A stretch of 64,000 nt of DNA, from positions 1 to 64,000 of the forward strand of contig JAMPXP010000020.1 in NCBI GenBank assembly GCA_023701135.1, in the 5' to 3' direction. This document shows, piece by piece, positions 26,490 to 34,143 of the stretch. How positions within the stretch are numbered: position 1 is the stretch's first letter; the number at the start of each line of letters is the position of its first letter. The notes under the pieces are model-generated. The model saw only the letters and a program-made list of their open reading frames with translations, did not search any database and was not told the origin of the DNA. The stretch is from Desulfobacula sp. (GTDB lineage Bacteria > Desulfobacterota > Desulfobacteria > Desulfobacterales > Desulfobacteraceae). A program made the position numbers and the translations under genes.

Positions 26490-27764
26490 TCAGATTTTTT
26501 CAGCCACGGCAGTGGCCGTGAATCCGGTTTGAGTCTCTGTATCGGCCACCGGGGCCTTGGTGGTCAGGGCCAGGGCCGCACAGGCCAGGAGCAAACCGGC
26601 AGCAAGGATATAGGCCATTCTCGGGCTGTTCGCATAGGCAACGATCATCTGGGACACCCGCGGGAAAATAAAACCGCCCACGCCCCAGGCACTGAAGACC
26701 AGCCCGTAATTGACACCGAAATTCTTTAACCCGAAAAAATCCTTGGTGGCGGACGGGAATAAGGAAAGGTTTGTGCCGTAGTTAAACCCGATGAGCATGG
26801 CGGCAAGAACGAGAAACACGACCTGGGCCGGTGTGATAAAGAGAAGGGAAAAGATGATGACAGCCTGGAATACCAGCATGATAAAAAGGGTGTTGGCCCG
26901 GCCGATACGGTCGGAAAGGATGCCTGCAACCACCCGGCCCGAGGCATTGCCGACGGCCATGAGGGCCACCACCACCCAGGCCATGCCGCCCATGCCCTGT
27001 TTGGCCATGCCTGCCACGCTGCCGATGATCATGAGACCGGCACCGGAGGCAATACAAAAAATGATCCATAATTTATAGAAAGCTGCCGTTCGAAGCATTC
27101 TTCCGGGTTCGAAATTGACGGCGGCGGCAGCTACGGAGGCCTTGGTGTGAACCGTATCCGGATGGACATAGCCCTCCGGCGGGTTGACCAGCAATTGGGC
27201 AAGACCGGAAACGATGACCAGAAAGGCAATACCAAAAATCAGCATGGCCTGGGAAAGGCCGAATCGTTCAATCAAAAAAGTGGCCAAAGGCGCAATATAG
27301 ACGGAAGCCAGACCAAACCCGGCCACGACAATCCCGGCGATCATGCCGGTCTTAGCAGGGGGGAACCATTTGATGGCCGGTGGTGTGGCCGAGGCATAGC
27401 CGAATCCAAGTCCCATTCCCGTGAGGATGCCGAAACCGATGATCCAACTGATCCATGCCGTGGAAAAGGAAATCAGGATCAGGCCAAGCCCTGTGAGAAC
27501 ACCGCCGATGACGGCCGTGATCCTGGGGCTGAGCTTGTCCTGAATCCGGCCCGCAAAAATCATGGCAAAGGCAAAAACCAGGCAGCATACGGCATAGGGG
27601 TCGTTTAAAGAGGCAAGGCTCCAGTTAAAAAGGCCGTCGCCCGATTCGATGGATTCTTTGATGGTCATTTTGAAAATGCTCCAGGTATAGAGGATCCCCA
27701 GCGCAAGGTTTATCCCCAATCCCGCCATTGTTACCCGCCAGCCAAGGTTTTTGATCCGGTTCAT
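26490..27764 (-). CDS. MFS transporter, oxalate/formate antiporter (OFA) family
   Basis: 424 residues with 12 predicted membrane helices. The N-terminal NLALGILYTWSIFKMTI and DKLSPRITAVIGGVLTGLGL are typical of OFA-family carriers for small carboxylates. Located between a sigma-54 promoter and acsA, it most likely imports acetate or another monocarboxylate; the substrate is inferred from context only. The start is ATG 27764, with AAAGGAG upstream. Confidence 0.85.
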   Translation of the reverse strand: MNRIKNLGWRVTMAGLGINLALGILYTWSIFKMTIKESIESGDGLFNWSLASLNDPYAVCCLVFAFAMIFAGRIQDKLSPRITAVIGGVLTGLGLILISFSTAWISWIIGFGILTGMGLGFGYASATPPAIKWFPPAKTGMIAGIVVAGFGLASVYIAPLATFLIERFGLSQAMLIFGIAFLVIVSGLAQLLVNPPEGYVHPDTVHTKASVAAAAVNFEPGRMLRTAAFYKLWIIFCIASGAGLMIIGSVAGMAKQGMGGMAWVVVALMAVGNASGRVVAGILSDRIGRANTLFIMLVFQAVIIFSLLFITPAQVVFLVLAAMLIGFNYGTNLSLFPSATKDFFGLKNFGVNYGLVFSAWGVGGFIFPRVSQMIVAYANSPRMAYILAAGLLLACAALALTTKAPVADTETQTGFTATAVAEKI

Positions 27765-27810
27765 CGCGTATTCTCCTTTAATAAATGATTTTCATTCATT
27801 TTATATAAGA

Positions 27811-27824
27811 GCAATCATTGTGCC
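27811..27824 (-). promoter_or_regulatory. sigma-54 promoter for the MFS-acsA operon
   Basis: The minus strand reads GGCACAATGATTGC (27824-27811): GG and GC exactly 10 bases apart, with the -24 GGCAC and -12 TTGC bases kept. The predicted transcription start near 27799 leaves about 35 bases before the MFS start codon. Confidence 0.8.
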
Positions 27825-27904
27825 GGACGGTCATAAATATTTTATCATACTGATTTTATTATATTTATCGTAAAAAATGGAATTTTGAACAGTATAGGAG
27901 AAAT

Positions 27905-28008
27905 ACAACAAAAGTTGTAAACAACAGGGGTTCCCCGGGTACTGATGCATCAGAACAGGGAGGTCCGGGGAAGTTTACAACTTTTGTTGTGAATACAATA
28001 TTTGTTGT
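27905..28008. promoter_or_regulatory. three dyads, likely NtrC-type activator sites
   Basis: The dyad ACAAC-N4-GTTGT occurs at 27905-27918 and 27977-27990, with an imperfect copy (ACAAT-N4-GTTGT) at 27995-28008. The first two, with flanks, make an exact 18-base inverted repeat (27905-27922 with 27973-27990). They lie about 80-185 bases upstream of the sigma-54 promoter, the usual place for activator binding. Confidence 0.7.
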
Positions 28009-28016
28009 GGACGGAA

Positions 28017-29405
28017 TCAGGGCTTTTCGGATTTCAGTTTCAGCAGCCGTTTGCTGAGGGCCTGCTGGGAAATGCCGAGAATCGCGGCCGCTTCGGACTG
28101 GTTGCCGCCGGTCTGTTTCATGGCCTTTTCCACCAGTTCCCGGGAGGCTTCCTTAAGGGTGGGAAGAAAAGAGGCCGGGTCGTCTTCAGGCCCCGGACCC
28201 GCGTCTGATGCTCCCAGGCCCTTGAACAGGTCTGCCGTGATGGGGCCCTTTTTATACCGGGACATGGCGTCATAGACCATGGATTTGAGTTCCCGGATAT
28301 TGCCCTTGAACGGATAGGTTTCCATCTGCTCAATCAGGGGCTTGGGCAGTTCGGGCACGGGTTTGTCCAGCTCATGGGCCGCCTGGCAGACGAACCGGTC
28401 CAGCAGCAGGGGCAGGTCCAGGAGACGCTCCCTCAGGGGCGGCAGGGTCAGGGTATGGGTGGACAGCCGGTAGATCAGGTCTTTCCTGAACCGGCCTTCT
28501 TTTTCAAGGGCCCAGAGATCCAGGTTGGTGGAGGCGATGATCCTGGCGTCGGAATAGCGGATCTGGTCGGACCCCAGGGGAAGGTATTCCCTTTCCTGGA
28601 GGAGGCGCAGCAGTTTGACCTGGGAGGTCAGGGCCAGATCCCCGATCTCGTCCAGGAAAAGCGTGCCTCCGGCCGCCTGCTCGATGAGTCCCTGCCTTGT
28701 TTTCTGGGCACCGGTAAAGGCTCCCGGTACATGGCCGAAAAGGGTGTCGGAAAAGACATTGTCATCCAGCCCCGCCACATTGACCTTGACCAGTTTGCCC
28801 TTTCTCCGGCTCAGGGTATGGATGGGCAGGCTGATGAGTTCCTTTCCCACGCCGGTTTCCCCCAGGATGAGAACCGGCTGGGAGGAAGGGGCAATGGCCT
28901 CGATATAGTGGAAGATGGAATGCATCTTTTTGTCCTGGGTGAAGATATGGGCAAAGGCCTTGGGATTTTTAATCTGGGAGAACAGCTCGCTCGGCAGGGG
29001 TTCCGGATTGTAGCGGTTCCCATAATCCAGGGCCTGTTTGACGGCGGCCAGAAGCCGGTCTTCCTCCACCGGTTTGAGCACATAGTCCACGGCCCCGATT
29101 TTCATGCATTTGACCGCTGTTTCCACCTCAATGGTGCCGGTGAGGACAATGACAGGGATCCTGGGATAGGTCTTTCGGATCATTTTCAAGAGGCGTTCGC
29201 CGTTGATATGGGGCATGTTGAGATCCAGGAGGATGAGGCCGGGGACCTGTCGTTCCATCTGCCGGATCACATCCCTGGCGTCGCTGATGGTGATGGTATG
29301 GTTCATGCCGGCCATTCTCAGACAGGTATCCACGGCCAGAAGAATTTCCGGTTCATCGTCCACGATGAAGATGGGCCGGTCCAGGGTCTGTTGTCTGTTT
29401 ATCAT
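28017..29405 (-). CDS. sigma-54-dependent response regulator, NtrC family
   Basis: 462 residues: receiver domain (acidic pocket DDE at 16-18, phosphoacceptor D61, Lys in LKPVEED), AAA+ domain with Walker A GETGVGKE near 170, GAFTGA loop near 220 that contacts sigma-54, Walker B FLDEIG, and a C-terminal Fis-type helix-turn-helix (NQSEAAAILGISQQALSKRL). It is 13 bases downstream of its sensor kinase. The dyads at its 3' side and the sigma-54 promoter of MFS-acsA are the evident target. Confidence 0.93.
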   Translation of the reverse strand: MINRQQTLDRPIFIVDDEPEILLAVDTCLRMAGMNHTITISDARDVIRQMERQVPGLILLDLNMPHINGERLLKMIRKTYPRIPVIVLTGTIEVETAVKCMKIGAVDYVLKPVEEDRLLAAVKQALDYGNRYNPEPLPSELFSQIKNPKAFAHIFTQDKKMHSIFHYIEAIAPSSQPVLILGETGVGKELISLPIHTLSRRKGKLVKVNVAGLDDNVFSDTLFGHVPGAFTGAQKTRQGLIEQAAGGTLFLDEIGDLALTSQVKLLRLLQEREYLPLGSDQIRYSDARIIASTNLDLWALEKEGRFRKDLIYRLSTHTLTLPPLRERLLDLPLLLDRFVCQAAHELDKPVPELPKPLIEQMETYPFKGNIRELKSMVYDAMSRYKKGPITADLFKGLGASDAGPGPEDDPASFLPTLKEASRELVEKAMKQTGGNQSEAAAILGISQQALSKRLLKLKSEKP

Positions 29406-29418
29406 GGCAGGTCCTTGT

Positions 29419-30930
29419 TCAAATTTTATTTTCCCGGCGGGTCAAGGGCAGGAGTATCCTTGCCGTCAGGCCCTTGCCCGGTTTCGAGGTAAATTCCAGC
29501 ATCCCCTTGTGATCATATACAATCTTTTCAGAAATGGAAAGCCCGAGACCTGTTCCCCCGTCATCCCGTTTGGTGGTGAAAAAAGGCTCCTTCAGCTTTT
29601 TCAAATCCTCGGGGGGAACCCCCGGCCCGGTGTCCGCCACCTCAATGGCAATGAACAGGCCGTCCCGGCTCTTCGAGGTTTTCACACGGATGGCCTGGTC
29701 CGGGTGTTCCAGGGCCTGGGAGGCATTGACCAGGAGGTTGATCATGACCTGCTGCAGTTTCTGGGGGTTGCCGGAAATTTTCGGCAGGCCTTCTTCAAGA
29801 TCCAAGCCCAGGTGGCGGGTGGCCTTTTTCAGGATGGAAGCGGTGAGCCCCAGGGATTTCCGGACCATCTGGTTGACATCAAGCTCCGCATCCGTGTCGG
29901 CCCCGGCGGGACGTGAAAAATCCTTGAGTTCGGTGATGATCCGTTTGATCCTGGCCGCACTGTCTTCAATGGAGGTTAGCATCCCGTCAATCCGCCGGCT
30001 CAGGTCGGCATAGGGCAGGTTGCAGATCTCATCATCCTTGCGGGTTGCGAAATGCTCATCCAGGATGGGGGTGAAAGCTTTCCAGGCCTTTTTCAGATTG
30101 GGGGCGTTCAGCATCAGGGAAGCTGCTGGATTATTGATTTCATGGGCCACCCCGGCCACCAGGATGCCCAGGGAGGTCATCTTGTCCGCCTGGAGAAGCT
30201 GCCTTTCCCGCAGGCCGGACTGTTCCATGGCGGCCTGGCGTTCCTTTTCCGCCTTAGTCCCCTGTAAGACAATATATCCGGACAGGATCAGGAAAAGGAC
30301 CAGGATTCCCGAGCAGGTGAGAATCAAGCGGTGGGTGATGGCCAGGATCTCATGTTTCACATCTTCAACATAGATGCCGGTTCCGATGATCCATCCCCAG
30401 GGGGCGAACCCCTTCACATAGGAGATTTTGGGAACGATTTTTCCGGGGTCTGCCTTCCATTGCCAGAGATAATCCACAAATCCGGCTTCGTTTTTTTTCA
30501 CGGTGTCCACCATTTCGGCAAACAGCCGTTTCCCGGCAGGGTCTTCAAACCCGGAGACATTTTTCCCCTCAAGATCCGGGCGGTAGGGATGCATGATCAT
30601 ATTCGGGGTCATATCGTTGATCCAGAAATAATCTTCCAGTTCAGGCCCGTACCTGACCTGCTGCAAGAGCTGAACGGCTTGGAGTTTGGCCTTTTCCTCT
30701 GAAATCAGGCCGTTTTGGGCCTGGGTATAGAAAAAATTTAATTTGCTCCATTCACTCTCGGTCAAATGCATGATGGCCTCTCTTTTGCCGTCCATCATGT
30801 TTTTTTCCAGCAGGGGGATCATTAAAAAAAAGAGGGTGAGGATAAAAAGAAGAATGGTGAGCAGGACCGGCATGATAATCCGGACGGGAAGGGATTTCAG
30901 GAACAGGGATGGTTTTTTCGAATCAGGCAT
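29419..30930 (-). CDS. sensor histidine kinase with Cache domain
   Basis: 503 residues: membrane helix about 16-40; extracytoplasmic single Cache (sCache_2) domain about 45-195 with YFWINDMTPNMIMHPYRPDL; second helix about 201-223; dimerisation domain with H263 in VAHEINNPAAS; ATPase domain with DTGPGVP and GGTGLGLSISEKIV. sCache_2 domains often sense small organic acids, in keeping with control of an acetate module. Its own ribosome binding site is weak; the start overlaps a leader ORF with a strong one. Confidence 0.93.
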   Translation of the reverse strand: MPDSKKPSLFLKSLPVRIIMPVLLTILLFILTLFFLMIPLLEKNMMDGKREAIMHLTESEWSKLNFFYTQAQNGLISEEKAKLQAVQLLQQVRYGPELEDYFWINDMTPNMIMHPYRPDLEGKNVSGFEDPAGKRLFAEMVDTVKKNEAGFVDYLWQWKADPGKIVPKISYVKGFAPWGWIIGTGIYVEDVKHEILAITHRLILTCSGILVLFLILSGYIVLQGTKAEKERQAAMEQSGLRERQLLQADKMTSLGILVAGVAHEINNPAASLMLNAPNLKKAWKAFTPILDEHFATRKDDEICNLPYADLSRRIDGMLTSIEDSAARIKRIITELKDFSRPAGADTDAELDVNQMVRKSLGLTASILKKATRHLGLDLEEGLPKISGNPQKLQQVMINLLVNASQALEHPDQAIRVKTSKSRDGLFIAIEVADTGPGVPPEDLKKLKEPFFTTKRDDGGTGLGLSISEKIVYDHKGMLEFTSKPGKGLTARILLPLTRRENKI

Positions 30931-30973
30931 TCCGGGTTTTATTTAACCTTGCATATAAGGGATATTGATTCAT
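30923..30973 (-). CDS. 16-residue leader ORF overlapping the kinase start
   Basis: ATG 30973 follows AAAGGAGG by 8 bases, encodes MNQYPLYARLNKTRNA, and ends at TGA 30925-30923, just inside the kinase gene. The kinase ATG has no good site of its own, so translational coupling through this leader is likely. No regulatory hairpin was recognised. Confidence 0.5.
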   Translation of the reverse strand: MNQYPLYARLNKTRNA

Positions 30974-31110
30974 GGGCCAGCCTCCTTTTTTTTCGGCCTC
31001 AAGCATAGAAAATTTTTCAGAGATTTCCAAACATTTTTTTTGTTTTAGAGAAGGCCCTGACATCGGTATTGGCGGCAAAGAATAGGGCATTCAGTCAAAA
31101 AATCAATCCG

Positions 31111-31449
31111 TTAATGCGGTAGCCCTTTTTTCAAAAGGATTTGTCGCTCATAGGCCGGCCTGCGTTGGGCTTGTTCCTGGTGAAGGCATTTAAAAGGACA
31201 GGCCTCCACGCAGATGCCGCAATAGACACAGGCAAAAGGGTCGCAGGTCCAGGTGGCGGCTTTTTTGTCCACGCTGATGCACTGGGAGGGGCATTTGAGG
31301 GCACAGATACTGCAAAAATTGCAGTTTTCTATTTCATTCACCAATTTTCCCCTCGCGATTTCAAAGGGTGTTCGGACCTCAATCGGATAAAGACGGGTGG
31401 GCTTTTTTGAAAACAGGGTTCTCAGAATATTGGCGGTCATTTTAAGCAT
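31111..31449 (-). CDS. echF: Ech-type hydrogenase ferredoxin subunit EchF
   Basis: 112-residue NuoI-like protein with two [4Fe-4S] motifs, CNFCSICALKCP near 43 and CDPFACVYCGICVEACP near 73. In Ech it passes electrons between ferredoxin and the small subunit. It is the last gene of the ech operon, 14 bases after echE. Confidence 0.88.
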   Translation of the reverse strand: MLKMTANILRTLFSKKPTRLYPIEVRTPFEIARGKLVNEIENCNFCSICALKCPSQCISVDKKAATWTCDPFACVYCGICVEACPFKCLHQEQAQRRPAYERQILLKKGLPH

Positions 31450-31463
31450 GGCGCATTACTCCG

Positions 31464-32540
31464 TTACCTTTCCGTGCAACTGATGCATGGATCAATCGAC
31501 AGTACAATGACGGGGACATCCGAAAGCCAGTGGCCCGGCAGCATGGTTACAAGGGCCGGGATATTGGCAAACGTCGGGGTTCTGATCCTCAGCCGGTCGA
31601 GATTTTTACTGCCGTCGGCCTTGATATAATACAGCAGCTCTCCCCTGGGTTGCTCTACCCGGGTCACTGTTTCGCCTTCAGGCCTTCCCTTGACGGTCAC
31701 CTGAACTTCTCCTCCGGGTATTTTACGGATGGCCTGCCCGATGAGATCGATGCTTTGGAAAACTTCCTGAAAACGCACCTTGCTGCGGGCATAACAATCG
31801 CCATCTGTTCCCAGGACCGGCTCAAAGTCCAACTCGTTAAATGCGGCATAGCCCAGCATACGCACATCCTGGGCTATGCCGCTGGCGCGCAGGGTCGGGC
31901 CCACAAGGCCCAGCTCATAGGCTTTGTCCCTGGATACAATTCCTTTTCCAACAGTTCTCTTTTTTATGGTGTAATCCTCGAGCAGGGTCGGGCCCAATCG
32001 AGCGACCTCCTGTTTTACGTTTGCCAGTTGGGACTGAATCCATTGCAGTTGCTCTGAAGACATATCCCTGCGGACACCGCCAACAGCATTGACCGATACG
32101 ATCACACGGTTGCCGGTGGTGGCTTCATGGATGTCCATGACCTTTTCACGGATTTTCCAGAACTGCATGAACAGGTTCTCAAAACCAAAGCTGTCGGCAA
32201 AAAGCCCCAGCCACAGAAGATGGCTGTGAATGCGGCTCAGTTCGGACCAGATGACGCGCAGGTATCTGGCCCTTTGAGGCACTTGAATGGCCATTATTTC
32301 CTCAATAGCCTGGCAATAACACATTGCATGGATCATGGAGCAGATACCGCAGACCCGCTCAACCACCTGGACCATTTGATGGAAATCGCTCTTATCCACC
32401 AGGGTTTCCAGGCCCCTGTGAACGAATCCCAGTGCGGGCAAGGCTTGTTTGATGATTTCATCTTCAACGGTCAGCGTTAAATGAATGGGTTCCGGGAACA
32501 CCGGATGCTGGGGGCCGAAAGGAATGACTGTTTTCAACAT
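31464..32540 (-). CDS. echE: Ech-type [NiFe] hydrogenase large subunit EchE
   Basis: 358-residue group 4 hydrogenase large subunit (NuoD-like). Both nickel-binding cysteine pairs are kept: RVCGICSMIH near residue 60 and the C-terminal DPCISCTER. This marks it as a hydrogenase rather than a complex I subunit that has lost nickel. The protein ends four residues after the last motif Cys, so it may lack the cleaved C-terminal extension, as in other group 4 enzymes. ATG 32540 with AGGAGGAG upstream is preferred over an earlier in-frame start; it overlaps the echD stop by one base. Confidence 0.9.
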   Translation of the reverse strand: MLKTVIPFGPQHPVFPEPIHLTLTVEDEIIKQALPALGFVHRGLETLVDKSDFHQMVQVVERVCGICSMIHAMCYCQAIEEIMAIQVPQRARYLRVIWSELSRIHSHLLWLGLFADSFGFENLFMQFWKIREKVMDIHEATTGNRVIVSVNAVGGVRRDMSSEQLQWIQSQLANVKQEVARLGPTLLEDYTIKKRTVGKGIVSRDKAYELGLVGPTLRASGIAQDVRMLGYAAFNELDFEPVLGTDGDCYARSKVRFQEVFQSIDLIGQAIRKIPGGEVQVTVKGRPEGETVTRVEQPRGELLYYIKADGSKNLDRLRIRTPTFANIPALVTMLPGHWLSDVPVIVLSIDPCISCTER

Positions 32541-32959
32541 CAGCTCTCCTCCTTTAAATCCGGACTGCCGGATAGGGGCTGAGATCCATTTGTTTTGCTT
32601 TGGGAGGCTTGGACAGTGTATTTGCAAAACGGAGTGTGGATCATTTTTTCCAGAAACAGGGTACCCCTGTAGTCAATGACCAACCCTTCAAAGAAGATAC
32701 CGAACAGATCCTGGATTTCATTTTCAACCAGAAATGCGGCAAAATACACCGGTGAGATGCTGGGAATTTTGGTGTCTCCTGACACTGTCAGGCGCAGATG
32801 TTTCAGATCAAGCCCCAGGTCGAAATGGTAAAGGATATCAAAATGATCTTTATCAATGGCTGCACAGGACAGGGTGACAAACCGGTATCCCGCGATTTTC
32901 AAGCCTGCGGTTTCCTTTACCAGGTTATCGACACTGACGGGCACCATTTCCTTGAGCAT
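32540..32959 (-). CDS. echD: Ech-type hydrogenase subunit EchD (NuoC-like)
   Basis: 139-residue homologue of the 30-kDa complex I subunit; IQDLFGIFFEGLVIDYRG is the conserved core. No cofactor is expected. Two ATGs are possible: 32977, which overlaps echC, and 32959, which has AAGGGGA before it and is chosen. Confidence 0.78.
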   Translation of the reverse strand: MLKEMVPVSVDNLVKETAGLKIAGYRFVTLSCAAIDKDHFDILYHFDLGLDLKHLRLTVSGDTKIPSISPVYFAAFLVENEIQDLFGIFFEGLVIDYRGTLFLEKMIHTPFCKYTVQASQSKTNGSQPLSGSPDLKEES

Positions 32960-32970
32960 GATTTTTCCCC

Positions 32971-33405
32971 TTACCATTTTTTTTGTGAAAACCTTTCAAG
33001 GGCCATGACAACTCCATCGATAATGGTCTCCGGTTTGGCAGGACAACCCGGCACATACACATCCACCGGCAGAATTTTGTCTATACCGCCCAATACATTA
33101 TAGGCTTGCCTGAAGATGCCGCCCGACAAGGCACAGGACCCGATGGCCACAATGACCTTGGGCTGAGGCATCTGATCATAGAGATTCAGCAGTACTGTTT
33201 TATTGCGGGGATTCACCGTGCCGGTCACCAGGAGGATATCGGCATGCATGGGGTTCCCCACATTGATGATGCCGATGCGCTCGATGTCATAGACAGGTGT
33301 CAGGCATGCCAATACTTCAATGTCGCAGCCGTTGCAACTGCCGCAATCGTAGTGCAGCAGCCAGGGTGATTTGATTTGCGCTTTTTGAAGACTATGTTTG
33401 AACAT
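32971..33405 (-). CDS. echC: Ech-type hydrogenase small subunit EchC
   Basis: 144-residue NuoB-like subunit carrying the proximal [4Fe-4S] cluster. Ligands are visible as CGSCNGC near residue 21, IGSC near 85, and VPGCP near 117. ATG 33405 with AAAGGTGA upstream is chosen; the upstream in-frame extension lies within echB and is not conserved. Confidence 0.88.
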   Translation of the reverse strand: MFKHSLQKAQIKSPWLLHYDCGSCNGCDIEVLACLTPVYDIERIGIINVGNPMHADILLVTGTVNPRNKTVLLNLYDQMPQPKVIVAIGSCALSGGIFRQAYNVLGGIDKILPVDVYVPGCPAKPETIIDGVVMALERFSQKKW

Positions 33406-33416
33406 ATGGTTCACCT

Positions 33417-34143
33417 TTAACCGGCATATAGCCAGATCAGATTTGCCATGGACAATGCGAGCCCCATGGACCATACATACCCCAGCATCCATCGCCAGTT
33501 CATTCTTGCACACAGATTGTCAATAAGGATGATCGCAATGTAGATGACAAGAGCCACAAGAATCATTCCCAGCCGGCTGGTTGCCCAGAACAAAGAACAA
33601 AAACCCAGCAGGAGAACTGTTTCATACCAGTGACCGATCTCGATGAGGGCTAAAAACGGTCCGGAATAATCGGTCAGAAGTCCTTTGACAAGTTCCTGGT
33701 GGGCATGGTGGGAAGTGGACAGATCAAAAGGTGATTTGCGAAGCTTGATGATCAGGACACAGACGAGAACCACAAATAAAAAAGGCAATTTCAACAACAG
33801 GGGTTTATCCCAGCCATACACCATTTGAATTTTAAAACTGCCGGTTTCAAGGTAAATCCCCATGGTGACCATCACCAGCAGCGGCTCATAGGCGAGAATC
33901 TGCAGCAGTTCGCGGTGGGCCCCGATCTGGCTGAAGGGAGAGGTGGATGAAAATGCCCCGATCACCAGGAAAAGCGCGCCAACCGCCTGGACAAACAGAA
34001 TTAACAAGAGATCGGACTGCAGAAAAAACAGGACCAGGGCAATGGAGCCGGGCGGTCAATATGCGGTCCAGGCCGTTGATAAAGCCCCCCAGCAGCGGCC
34101 CGGCAGCCAGCCCGCAAATGATCAGCATAAGACCGTTGATCAC
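33417..34143 (-). pseudogene. echB: echB (NuoH-like membrane subunit), internal deletion and frameshift
   Basis: The gene starts at GTG 34143, overlapping the echA stop, and reads a normal first helix ending GLDRILTARL (to about 34052). The frame then runs into unrelated residues. The rest of EchB (from ALVLFFLQSDLLLILF, with PFSQIGAHRELLQILAYEPL) continues in another frame to 33417, and has no start of its own because a stop lies just upstream. The conserved cytoplasmic loop between helices 1 and 2 (RxGPP...QP..D..KL in the family), about 40 residues, is absent. So some 110-120 bases, not a multiple of three, appear deleted. EchB anchors the hydrogenase and forms part of the proton path, so the complex would be impaired unless this is an assembly error. 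Confidence 0.75.

Noticed and set aside
28374-29492. Plus-strand open frame opposite the NtrC-type regulator
   Set aside because: Low-complexity GQ/GD-rich shadow of a confident minus-strand gene.
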